Assembly: GCA_021800315.1 (NCBI GenBank)
Contig: JAJYZD010000239.1
Coordinates: 1-5,651 of the forward strand
From: Bacillota bacterium
GTDB lineage: Bacteria; Bacillota; Desulfotomaculia; Desulfotomaculales; JAJYZD01
Direction: 5' to 3'
Length of the DNA: 5,651 nt
The position numbers and the translations under genes were made by a program. Of this stretch, positions 1 to 5,005 are shown one piece after another (position 1 is the first letter of the stretch; each line of letters opens with the position of its first letter). The notes below the pieces were generated by a model, which was not told where the DNA came from, made no database searches, and saw only the letters and a program-made list of their open reading frames with translations.

Positions 1-270
1 CCTAAATTCTGAAATCTGTTCTTTCACCCGTTCAACGGCTTGGCTCGGAATGATCCGAGCGGTCGTTTTGCCATCAGCTTTCCAGGTCAAAGCCCAACTG
101 GGCCCGTGCCCTGGATCCCCGTCTTTCGCACAATGGCAATTGGGCTTACCGCATTTACGGAAGCGGGGCACCAGGGTCCCAGGTCTCATGTCGCCGATTT
201 CGGCCAACTCGGCCTTGATGGCTTCCCGCTGTTTAGTCAAATCCTTCAACGAGCCCCGGCTGGTTTCCAT
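1..270 (-). CDS. DUF6788-type transposon-associated protein, partial (C-terminus beyond left edge)
   Basis: The minus strand is open from an ATG at 270-268 to the window edge, giving 90 residues without a stop. The start MRPGTLV at residues 28-34 follows a short charged, helix-prone stretch (residues 8-25). A Cys cluster follows, C40-x4-C45-x-C47 (RKCGKPNCHC), then GPSWALTWKADGKTTARI and a polar helix ending KEQISEF. This order is the pattern I know from DUF6788 proteins, which are commonly encoded beside insertion-sequence transposases. The Cys cluster could bind zinc, but that is inference. An AGAGG at 287-283 lies 12 nt before the ATG, a weak and rather distant Shine-Dalgarno. Its promoter and an inverted repeat lie directly upstream. 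The transposase itself would be outside the window on the left, so the IS family cannot be named. Role in transposition is not shown by the sequence. Confidence 0.75.
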   Translation of the reverse strand, partial: METSRGSLKDLTKQREAIKAELAEIGDMRPGTLVPRFRKCGKPNCHCAKDGDPGHGPSWALTWKADGKTTARIIPSQAVERVKEQISEFR

Positions 271-284
271 ATGACCACACCGCC

Positions 285-309
285 TCTGGTTGTATATCAT
301 ACAACCAGA
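285..309. promoter_or_regulatory. perfect 11-bp inverted repeat at the transcription start (operator or fold-back hairpin)
   Basis: TCTGGTTGTAT (285-295) and ATACAACCAGA (299-309) are exact inverted copies around 3 nt. The repeat abuts the -10 box, spans the predicted start site and touches the AGAGG of the downstream gene. It could be an operator, since GntR-type regulators often bind repeats containing TTGTAT/ATACAA. It could also form a hairpin only in transcripts entering from outside. It may equally lie near the end of the insertion sequence. The sequence does not decide between these. Confidence 0.6.
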
Positions 310-338
310 TTATAGCACACACCTTAGCCTGTGGTCAA
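309..338 (-). promoter_or_regulatory. sigma-A type promoter of the DUF6788 gene
   Basis: On the minus strand a -35 TTGACC (338-333) and a perfect -10 TATAAT (314-309) are separated by 18 nt. An A7 tract (349-343) lies just upstream of the -35 and could act as an UP element. The expected start of transcription is about 302, which falls inside the 11-bp inverted repeat at 285-309. Confidence 0.75.
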
Positions 339-390
339 ATACTTTTTTTCCCTCACAACGTTGTCCTGCACCCGCATCCCGATGTCTCCC

Positions 391-419
391 TTGTCATAGG
401 CCGGAGAGTTTGCTACAAT
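391..419 (+). promoter_or_regulatory. selC promoter with extended -10
   Basis: A -35 TTGTCA (391-396), a 17-nt spacer and a -10 TACAAT (414-419) preceded by TG at 411-412 form a strong sigma-A promoter. Start is expected near 426, giving a leader of about 80 nt before selC. The leader contains a small hairpin, GGAAAG/CTTTCC, near 457-472, and would be removed by RNase P. Confidence 0.75.
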
Positions 420-504
420 GGGATGGTGACTGGCCTGCGGCTTGTTCCGGCGGAAAGGACGCTTTCCAGAACCGGAAAACCGGTCGTAATAATCCAACAG
501 CCAT

Positions 505-602
505 GGGGGTGGATGGTGCCTGGTGGTGCTCCTGGTCTTCAAAACCAGTCGTCGGGCGGCCAACCCGTCCGTGGTGGGTTCGATTCCCACCCACTCCCGC
601 CA
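505..602 (+). tRNA. selC: tRNA-Sec (anticodon UCA)
   Basis: This is the selenocysteine tRNA, which is charged with serine, converted by SelA and delivered to in-frame UGA codons by SelB. All arms can be traced. The 8-bp acceptor pairs GGGGGTGG (505-512) with CCACTCCC (591-598), with one G-T wobble, followed by G599 and an encoded CCA (600-602). The 6-bp D stem is GGTGCC/GGTGCT (515-520/525-530) around a 4-nt loop TGGT. The anticodon stem is CTGGT/ACCAG (532-536/544-548) with loop CTTCAAA and anticodon TCA at 539-541. The long variable arm includes CGGG/CCCG (553-556/564-567). The T arm is GTGGG/CCCAC (574-578/586-590) with loop TTCGATT. The 8+5 acceptor/T geometry, 6-bp D stem and TCA anticodon are the bacterial tRNA-Sec hallmarks. 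selA and selB are not in the window. It is flanked by its own promoter and terminator. Confidence 0.97.
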
Positions 603-612
603 GAGAAAACCG

Positions 613-640
613 GCTTTCCGGGCCACCCGGAAGGCTTTTT
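613..640 (+). terminator. intrinsic terminator of selC
   Basis: A 10-bp stem GCTTTCCGGG/CCCGGAAGGC (613-622/626-635, one T-G wobble) with a CCA loop is followed at once by TTTTT (636-640). It begins 11 nt after the tRNA 3' end. An AAAA just before the stem (606-609) may let it work weakly in the other direction. Confidence 0.9.
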
Positions 641-695
641 CCTTACCCGGGAAAGCGCGTGCCCCGCGGGGGCGGAGGTTTTATGCCGGAGCGGC

Positions 696-878
696 TCACC
701 TGTAACCATCCAGATCCTCAAAGGACATCTGCCTGACATCGGCGGACCGGAAGACGGCTTTCTCCAACTTTTCATCGTTGTGGGTGCCCCCCTCGTCCCG
801 GATGATCTTCTCAAACTTCAGATATTCCTGGTTGCCTATGACACTGGAACGTATCTTGACCATATAGATAAGGGTCAA
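696..878 (-). CDS. small hypothetical ORF (60 aa), possibly a gene remnant
   Basis: I do not recognise this product. The minus-strand frame runs from ATG 878 (or ATG 863, starting MVKIRSS) to TGA at 698-696. The predicted peptide has a natural-looking composition: charged, with GNQEYLKFEKIIRDEG in the middle and SFEDLDGYR at the end. No Shine-Dalgarno is visible before either ATG, no membrane segment or Cys motif is present, and it has no same-strand partner. It may be a leftover of a longer protein in the damaged region after selC, or a chance ORF. The rest of 641-907 shows nothing else that I can support. Confidence 0.25.
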   Translation of the reverse strand: MTLIYMVKIRSSVIGNQEYLKFEKIIRDEGGTHNDEKLEKAVFRSADVRQMSFEDLDGYR

Positions 879-907
879 CTACCCCGGCCTGAAGGACGGA
901 GCTTGCG

Positions 908-1138
908 GTGAAGAACCGTAAGAGATGGTCACGTAAGGCACTTCGTGGTGGCCGCCGCAACCGGCGTAACAAGCAGCAAGGCCGCGAAGGAAAAGTCAAA
1001 ATCCAGTACCGTCACGGCCAGGAGTATCTAACAGTTGAGACAGCCCGGGTCCACCATTTCGTCCAACGCAAGCACGGCGGATCCAAACGGTATGACATCC
1101 AGGGAATCCTTTGCGGGACCTGCCATACGTCGGTTTAG
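908..1138 (+). pseudogene. HNH-nuclease-like small ORF, possible IscB-family remnant
   Basis: A 76-codon frame starts at GTG 908 after AAGGA (892-896, 11 nt away) and ends at TAG 1136-1138. Residues 9-24 are Arg-rich (RKALRGGRRNRRNKQQ), like the bridge helix of IscB/RRXRR proteins. Residues 48-58 and 69-73 carry HHFVQRKHGGS and LCGTC followed by H, matching in sequence and spacing the HNH pattern HH-x3-R-x2-GG[ST]-x9-LC-x2-CH seen in IscB-type nucleases. Absent are the N-terminal RuvC segment, the CxxC usually upstream of the HH, RuvC-II and RuvC-III, and the residues that normally follow the CH. IscB is usually about 400-500 aa, so this would be an internally deleted and truncated relic. Alternatives are a free-standing small HNH protein or a chance match, but the motif spacing argues against chance. 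An omega-RNA was not identifiable by eye. Confidence 0.45.
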
Positions 1139-1372
1139 TGTGAAAGTTATATTGCGGGCGATGGCCATCGAAGTCGAGGACAGACGCACCTCGAGTAAGG
1201 GACGGCTGACTCCAATGGTGCCAGTGGATCCGTAGAAAGAGAAAAGGGAACTCTTGGCCCGGACTGGGGAAGCGCAGACAACGAAAAATATCAGGCGATT
1301 CAGATTAAGGACCACTGAAAAACCCTTTATCCCGTTCCCGCAGTTTTGTTAGATTTAAGCAATCTGCTATTG
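1139..1372. other. stretch without a supportable gene
   Basis: This is the gap between the HNH-like ORF and the lipoprotein gene. Base composition is less GC-rich than in hisC or rnhA. Plus-strand continuation of the HNH frame reaches TAA at 1196-1198 without recognisable protein. A minus-strand frame covering 1315-1028 exists and is discussed among the rejected items. No terminator with a T tract was found. Confidence 0.5.
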
Positions 1373-2254
1373 TCAGGGTATCGGTTCACCTACGTAGGTG
1401 AACCGATCAGCACTGCCTGTGACACTGGTGCCGATCATAGTGGTAACCGTGACGTTCACCGTCCCGCTACCCGCAGGCGACGTCGCCTGAATCCGATTGG
1501 CGGAAAGGAGCGTGACGCTCGTGGCGGCGTGGGTGCCGAAATCCACAGTTGGAAGTTGCCCTCTACCTCCCCGGAAAAAATTGGTGCCGGTGAGGATCAC
1601 GCGAGTCCCGCCTGTCACCGGACCGCTGGCCGGGAAGATTCCGGCCACGACCGGCATGAGGGCGCCGAGGCCGCTGCCGGGCCCAGGGAGAAGGGAAAAA
1701 CCGGGGCCCGTAACGGTCTGACCTGCCGGTGGCAGAGGCAGTGCCACCGTGACGATCTGCCGGTCAAACAAGGGCACCGACTGCATGATGAAGGTGCCAT
1801 AGCCGGGAGCGGTGGCCACCAATTGATAAACAGATGGATTATGGGACTTGGTGGGCAAATTGGGAGTGGTGAAGTGGCCACCTGCCTGGCAGGATATGGT
1901 CAGGGCGGTTTTTCCGGAAGGCTCCACGAACCGGACCATCGCGCCGACAACCTGACCGCCATGCTGGGGGAGTACGGTGCCGGTGATGCGAGACCAGCCT
2001 TCCGGAAGGGGGTAGGCGGCCTTGTAGTTAAACCCCGGAGAGGGGGAGGAAGGAGGAGTGTAAGTTGGAGTCGGCGGAGGATTGGTGGGGACCCTCTAAG
2101 GCAAATCCGGTGGTTGAGTTTTGGCAGTATCACCTGTCTTTACACCGGATTGATTGGTAGGCGGGGTATAGCGTGCGACACTCTTAATATTGCCACATCC
2201 AGACAGGAGAATAGCGGCGATACCAATAAGTGCAATTTGCAGTTTCATCCTCAT
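1373..2254 (-). pseudogene. lipoprotein with carboxypeptidase-regulatory-like and IPT/TIG domains, interrupted by one in-frame TAG
   Basis: The frame starts at ATG 2254, 7 nt after an AGGAGG (2267-2262), and ends at TGA 1375-1373, 293 codons. Residues 1-20 (MRMKLQIALIGIAAILLSGC) are a lipoprotein signal with lipobox LSGC, so the mature protein would be anchored at C20 on the outer face of the membrane. A Pro/Thr/Ser linker (about 55-75) leads to a beta-sandwich domain like carboxypeptidase-regulatory or CnaB modules (about 88-176; SRITGTV, VATAPGYGTF). A TIG domain follows (about 200-288), shown by FPASGPVTGGT, ILTGTNF, TVDFG, ATSPAGSG and DRFTYVG. Such proteins are surface adhesion or binding modules; the ligand is unknown. 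Codon 53, inside the linker, is TAG (2098-2096). All other codons are open, so the lesion looks recent. No good restart site lies near M106. A primase fragment lies immediately upstream, where a promoter would be expected, and no clear -10/-35 is seen there. Confidence 0.8.
1380..1407. repeat. perfect 28-bp palindrome without spacer
   Basis: ATCGGTTCACCTAC (1380-1393) is followed directly by its exact reverse complement (1394-1407), 14 bp per arm, with its centre at 1393/1394. It covers the last codons of the lipoprotein gene, so the same residues RFTYVGEP are read on both strands. The TIG domain normally ends in FTYV, so the right arm is ancestral coding sequence and the left arm may be a fold-back copy. 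There is no T tract after it in either direction, so it is not a classical intrinsic terminator. Confidence 0.85.
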
Positions 2255-2259
2255 TCATA

Positions 2260-2267
2260 CCCCTCCT
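2260..2267 (-). promoter_or_regulatory. Shine-Dalgarno deciding the lipoprotein start
   Basis: AGGAGGGG on the minus strand lies 7 nt before ATG 2254 when measured from AGGAGG. The second in-frame ATG at 2248 is further away and the ATG at 2258 is out of frame, so 2254 is preferred. Confidence 0.75.
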
Positions 2268-2279
2268 AGATGTCTAGTA

Positions 2280-2690
2280 GCTGGAAACTGCTACCGGCTG
2301 GGGATCACCCCACAGGAGGCTTTGGAACAGCTCCGGCAGCGAGCAGAGGCGATCCTGATCCCGTGGCCGTCCGCCGTGGGGTGGAGCGGGCGGGGGCTGT
2401 ATGTGCTCTGGCTGCTCAGGCCAGCGCCCAGGGCGGCGCTCCCCAAATGGGCAGCCGTGCAAAAGTACCTGACCGCTACCCTGGCCGACCTGGGGGCGGA
2501 TCCTGCGGCTATCAACGCGGCCCGGCTGCTGCGCCTGGGCGGCGCGACGGTCCGCCTGGTCAAGTACCGGATACCGGGGGAAAAACAGGCGATCCGGTAC
2601 GAACCGGCCGACTTGGCCAGGCAGTACCTGCCGGCGGAATGGCACACGTCTGCCCGGGTAACGTCATGGCGTTACTACCGCTGGCGCGAG
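2280..2690 (+). pseudogene. fragment of a plasmid/mobile-element primase-like replication protein
   Basis: The plus frame across this stretch reads as a typical protein interior. It contains EALEQLRQRAEAILIP, then SGRGLYVLWLLRPAP, AVQKYLTATLADLGADPA, NAARLLRLGG and finally YEPADLARQYLP. The SGRGLYxxWLL, LGADPA and AARLLRL motifs are those I associate with archaeo-eukaryotic-primase-like replication proteins of Firmicutes plasmids and integrative elements. The N-terminal catalytic part with its acidic DxD-type motif is missing. The frame on the left continues only antisense through the lipoprotein gene, so there is no real start. On the right the frame runs antisense through the GNAT gene. It is therefore a relic without start or proper end. 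Its left border lies near the CTAGATGTCTAG at 2266-2277, only a few bases from the lipoprotein Shine-Dalgarno. Exact borders are uncertain by tens of bases. Confidence 0.65.
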
Positions 2691-3155
2691 AACCACCGAG
2701 GTTTCGATCTGCCGGTCGGGAATCGACCAGTAGGTTCGCAGGAGCCGGTTCTTCTCTTCCACGGAAACCACCCGGAAGCCGTGCTTCTCATAGAACCTGA
2801 CGGCCCAGACCGCGTCCGCCCAGGTGCCGATCAGGACCGGGCGCGTGGTCTGCCGCAGCAGGTGGGACAGCTATTGCCCCCCGATGCCCTGGTTCCGGTG
2901 CACCGTCCGTACGTAGGCGTGCCGGATGAGGGTGACGTCCCGGACATCCTGAATACCCATCACCCCCTGCAATCCGCCGTCGGCCTCATAGCCCCGGAAG
3001 ATTACACCGGCGTCGATCTCGTGTTGCAGCTCTTCTTCCGGCATATAGGGTTCATGGTAGCGGTCGGCCGGGATAACCCCCCGGTAGGCCTGGGCGGCGT
3101 CGTTGATAATCGCGTGAATTTCGGCGAAATCCGCAGACCGGCAGGGACGGATCAA
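2664..3155 (-). pseudogene. GNAT-family N-acetyltransferase, interrupted by one in-frame TAG
   Basis: The frame starts at TTG 3155 (MIRPCRSADF), 10 nt after GAGGAG (3171-3166). No other start is available, because TGA lies in frame at 3176-3174. It would give 163 residues to TGA 2666-2664, the usual length for this family. Residues 1-94 carry the N-terminal GNAT half, with AYRGVIPADRYHEPYM, the strand HAYVRT and the acetyl-CoA loop RNQGIGGQ. Codon 95 is TAG (2873-2871). The frame then continues with LSHLLRQTTRPVLIGTW, AVRFYEKHGF (the GNAT motif B region) and EKNRLLRTYWSIPDRQIETS. In relatives as I remember them the interrupted site is Leu-Leu, so TTG to TAG is the simplest change. The last few residues (PAVVTP) differ from the usual ending and coincide with the primase fragment border. 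It follows hisC on the same strand after 35 nt, so co-transcription is likely. Substrate unknown. Confidence 0.85.
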
Positions 3156-3190
3156 GAAAACACCACTCCTCTTTCAGGGCGGCGGCCCGC

Positions 3191-4255
3191 CTACCGCCCG
3201 CCGTTGTCCGCCAGTATCTCTTGCAAGGCGGATACGAGTTCCGCCATCTCCTCCGGTGTGCCGACGCTGATCCGCAGCTTGCCGGCCAGGCGGCGCTCGT
3301 TGAAGTGGCGGACGAAGATCCGGCGCCGGGCCAGTTCCCGGTAGATCAGCGGGGCGGCAAGCACTCCGTGTTCCACCAGGATGAAGTTGCCGTAGGAGGC
3401 CGGGGTGTCAAATCCCAGGGAGGCGAGTTGTTCCCGGAGGTATTCCCGTCCGGCCACGATTCTTTGGGCGTTTTCCCGCATGTAGGCGTAGTCCTCCACC
3501 GCGGCGATAGCCAGGATCTGGCTCAGGGAGTTCAGGTTGTAGGAGTCCTTGGTCTTGTCCAGGGCCCGGATGAGGCCCGCGTCGCCGAAGGCGTAGCCCA
3601 CCCGGAGACCGCAGAGGGAAAACGACTTGGAGAAGGTGCGCAGCACCAGGAGGTTGGGTCTTGGGCCGATCAGGGACAGGGCGCTCTCCCCGCCGAAGTC
3701 GATATAGGCCTCGTCCACCACTAAAAGGCCCGGAAAGACCGCCGCCAGGCCGTCCAGTTCGGAAAGCGGCAGCAGCGTTCCGGCCGGGGGGTTGGGATTG
3801 GCCAGAAGGATGACCTTGCCCGGATAACGGAGGTAGTCGTCCGGCCGCACCTGGAAATCAGCGGCCGTTTCCACCGCCTTGCAGCGGATGCCGTGCAGTT
3901 CGGCCTGGGCCCGGTAGACGGAGTAGGACGGGTAGGGAAAAAGCACGATGTCGTCCGGTTCCAGGAACGTGCGGAAAACCAGCGCGATGAGTTCGTCCGA
4001 TCCGTTGCCGCAAAACACGTTTGCCGCGTCCACCCCGTACACCCGGGCCAGGGTTTTCCTGAGCGCCCGGGCGGACGGATCCGGGTAAAGCCGCAAATCG
4101 GCCGGGTTCAGCCCCTCCAGGCAGCGGCCCACCGCCGGGGAGGGCGGGTAGGGGTTTTCGTTGGTGTTCAGTTTGACCACCTTCTCCTCCCGCCCGGGCT
4201 GGTACCCGGGAACGTAGGGATCGAGAAGGGCGACGTTCTTCTTGACCAGTTGCAC
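3191..4255 (-). CDS. hisC: histidinol-phosphate aminotransferase
   Basis: This PLP enzyme converts imidazole-acetol phosphate plus glutamate to histidinol phosphate plus 2-oxoglutarate in histidine synthesis; it is cytosolic. The 354-residue product matches the family length. Visible fold-type I aminotransferase markers are KLNTNENPYPPSP (28-40) and LYPDPS (56-61), with GNGSDELI (83-90) forming the phosphate-binding turn. NPNPPAG (153-159) carries the PLP-contacting Asn, DEAYIDF (181-187) the pyridine-nitrogen Asp, and TFSKSFSLCGLRVGY (207-221) the Schiff-base lysine K210. LRISVGT (327-333) carries the substrate-carboxylate Arg R328. The usual NPNNPTG is NPNPPAG here, a modest variation. The GTG at 4255 is chosen because AAGGAAGG (4270-4263) sits 7 nt upstream and VQLVKKNVALLDPYVPG is the normal family start. 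The frame extends 33 codons further up but without homology. The stop is TAG. The broken GNAT gene follows. No other his genes are in the window, and some members also act on aromatic amino acids. Confidence 0.95.
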   Translation of the reverse strand: MQLVKKNVALLDPYVPGYQPGREEKVVKLNTNENPYPPSPAVGRCLEGLNPADLRLYPDPSARALRKTLARVYGVDAANVFCGNGSDELIALVFRTFLEPDDIVLFPYPSYSVYRAQAELHGIRCKAVETAADFQVRPDDYLRYPGKVILLANPNPPAGTLLPLSELDGLAAVFPGLLVVDEAYIDFGGESALSLIGPRPNLLVLRTFSKSFSLCGLRVGYAFGDAGLIRALDKTKDSYNLNSLSQILAIAAVEDYAYMRENAQRIVAGREYLREQLASLGFDTPASYGNFILVEHGVLAAPLIYRELARRRIFVRHFNERRLAGKLRISVGTPEEMAELVSALQEILADNGGR

Positions 4256-4290
4256 AGGAAAACCTTCCTTCCTCTTGCCTGCCGGCCCCG

Positions 4291-4320
4291 TTGCCAAGCC
4301 GGCCGGGACCGTGTTATCAT
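4291..4320 (+). promoter_or_regulatory. probable rnhA promoter
   Basis: TTGCCA (4291-4296) and TATCAT (4315-4320) are spaced by 18 nt and point to rnhA. Start is expected near 4327. The ATG at 4336 would then have almost no leader, whereas the TTG at 4354 has a Shine-Dalgarno within a 27-nt leader. No comparably good promoter was seen for the divergent hisC. Confidence 0.55.
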
Positions 4321-4353
4321 GCCGGTTAGAAAACGATGGACGAGGTACACGCA

Positions 4354-4815
4354 TTGGAAACGGTAGAGATCTATACGGACGGCGCCTGCAGCGGCAACCC
4401 CGGCCCCGGGGGGTACGGGGTGGTCCTGAAGTACGGGGAGGCGCAGCGCGAACTGTCCGGGGGCTTTCGCCTGACCACCAACAACCGGATGGAAATCATG
4501 GCCGCCGTCGTCGGGCTGGCCACCCTCAAAAGACCATGCTCCGTCATCCTGTACAGCGACTCCCGCTACCTGGTCGACGCCATGTCCAAGGGCTGGGTGC
4601 GGCGCTGGCAGGCCAACGGCTGGATGCGCGACCGCGACAACCGGGCCAAAAACGTGGACCTGTGGCAACAACTCCTCCAGGCGGTATCCCCCCACCGGGT
4701 CACCTGGCGGTGGGTACGGGGCCACGCCGACAACCAGTGGAACAACCGGTGTGACCAGTTGGCTACCGCCGCGGCCCGGCGGGATCACCTGCCCGCGGAC
4801 GAGGGCTTCGCGTAG
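4354..4815 (+). CDS. rnhA: ribonuclease HI
   Basis: It cleaves the RNA strand of RNA-DNA hybrids using divalent metal ions, in R-loop removal and primer processing. Counting from the upstream ATG (4336), the catalytic set is complete: D15 in IYTDGACSGNPGPGGYG, E53 in TTNNRMEIMAA, D75 in YSDSRYLVDA, and D140 in NNRCDQLA, with H130 in WVRGHAD as the flexible catalytic His. The basic-protrusion region WVRRWQANGW (87-96) and KNVDLWQQL (105-113) are present, as in Escherichia coli RNase HI. I prefer the TTG at 4354, because GGACGAGG (4338-4345) lies 8 nt before it and the product then begins three residues before VEIYTDG, close to E. coli rnhA. The in-frame ATG 4336 (six codons longer) lacks a Shine-Dalgarno but cannot be excluded. 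The product is 153 aa and the stop is TAG. It is divergent from hisC with a gap of about 100 nt. Confidence 0.95.
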   Translation: METVEIYTDGACSGNPGPGGYGVVLKYGEAQRELSGGFRLTTNNRMEIMAAVVGLATLKRPCSVILYSDSRYLVDAMSKGWVRRWQANGWMRDRDNRAKNVDLWQQLLQAVSPHRVTWRWVRGHADNQWNNRCDQLATAAARRDHLPADEGFA

Positions 4816-4884
4816 ATTCAGCCGCCCCGGTTGTCTTACTTGCCACCCGCATTATACCACAGGGGCGGGGTGGCGGGCACGGGC

Positions 4885-4900
4885 AGTGACGCAGATCACT
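4885..4900. promoter_or_regulatory. CRP/FNR-family-like operator dyad
   Basis: AGTGA (4885-4889) and TCACT (4896-4900) are exact inverted repeats separated by 6 nt, the architecture of CRP-type sites (TGTGA-N6-TCACA). The centre (4892.5) lies about 61-64 bp before the predicted start of the downstream gene, the classic class I activator position. The regulator is unknown. Confidence 0.4.
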
Positions 4901-4940
4901 CTTCGGTTTTGCGCGTGCTTACGGCGATCCGGCGCCAACC

Positions 4941-4949
4941 TGATAGAAT
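4941..4949 (+). promoter_or_regulatory. extended -10 promoter of the zinc-ribbon/phosphatase-like gene
   Basis: TGATAGAAT contains TG, one base, then TAGAAT (4944-4949), an extended -10 element. No good -35 is present at the normal distance (acggcg at 4921-4926; TTACGG at 4919-4924 is too far), so an activator may be needed. Start is near 4955, leaving a leader of about 50 nt. Confidence 0.5.
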
Positions 4950-5005
4950 GGTTGTAGATACGGCGGGGAAGTCTTCCGGCGGGTAAGCACAAGGGGGCGA
5001 TACCG

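Noticed and set aside
423..911. Plus-strand ORF of 162 aa across selC
   Set aside because: It runs through the tRNA gene and its terminator; no protein-like features.
1028..1315. Minus-strand ORF of 95 aa with an AAAGGG before its GTG start and a signal-peptide-like N-terminus
   Set aside because: No family recognised, and it overlaps the HNH motif on the opposite strand, whose residue spacing is hard to explain by chance. It stays a weak alternative.
1346..2269. Plus-strand ORF of 307 aa
   Set aside because: Antisense shadow of the lipoprotein gene; composition is arginine/glycine-rich without motifs. RFTYVGEP appears in it only because of the palindrome.
2190..3344. Plus-strand ORF of 384 aa
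   Set aside because: Only the stretch about 2280-2690 reads like a protein. The rest is the antisense of the lipoprotein, GNAT and hisC genes.
4256..4354. 33-codon N-terminal extension of hisC
   Set aside because: It crosses the divergent promoter region, is not family-like and the Shine-Dalgarno points to GTG 4255.
4168..4788. Minus-strand ORF of 206 aa
   Set aside because: Antisense to rnhA and out of frame with hisC; no recognisable domain.
1136..4815. TAG as a pyrrolysine or otherwise reassigned codon
   Set aside because: TAG is the natural stop of hisC and rnhA and also ends the HNH-like ORF, so wholesale reassignment is unlikely. Local suppression cannot be excluded without the rest of the genome.
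4821..4874. rnhA terminator
   Set aside because: Two competing GC stems with long loops are possible but neither is followed by a T tract, so no intrinsic terminator is claimed.
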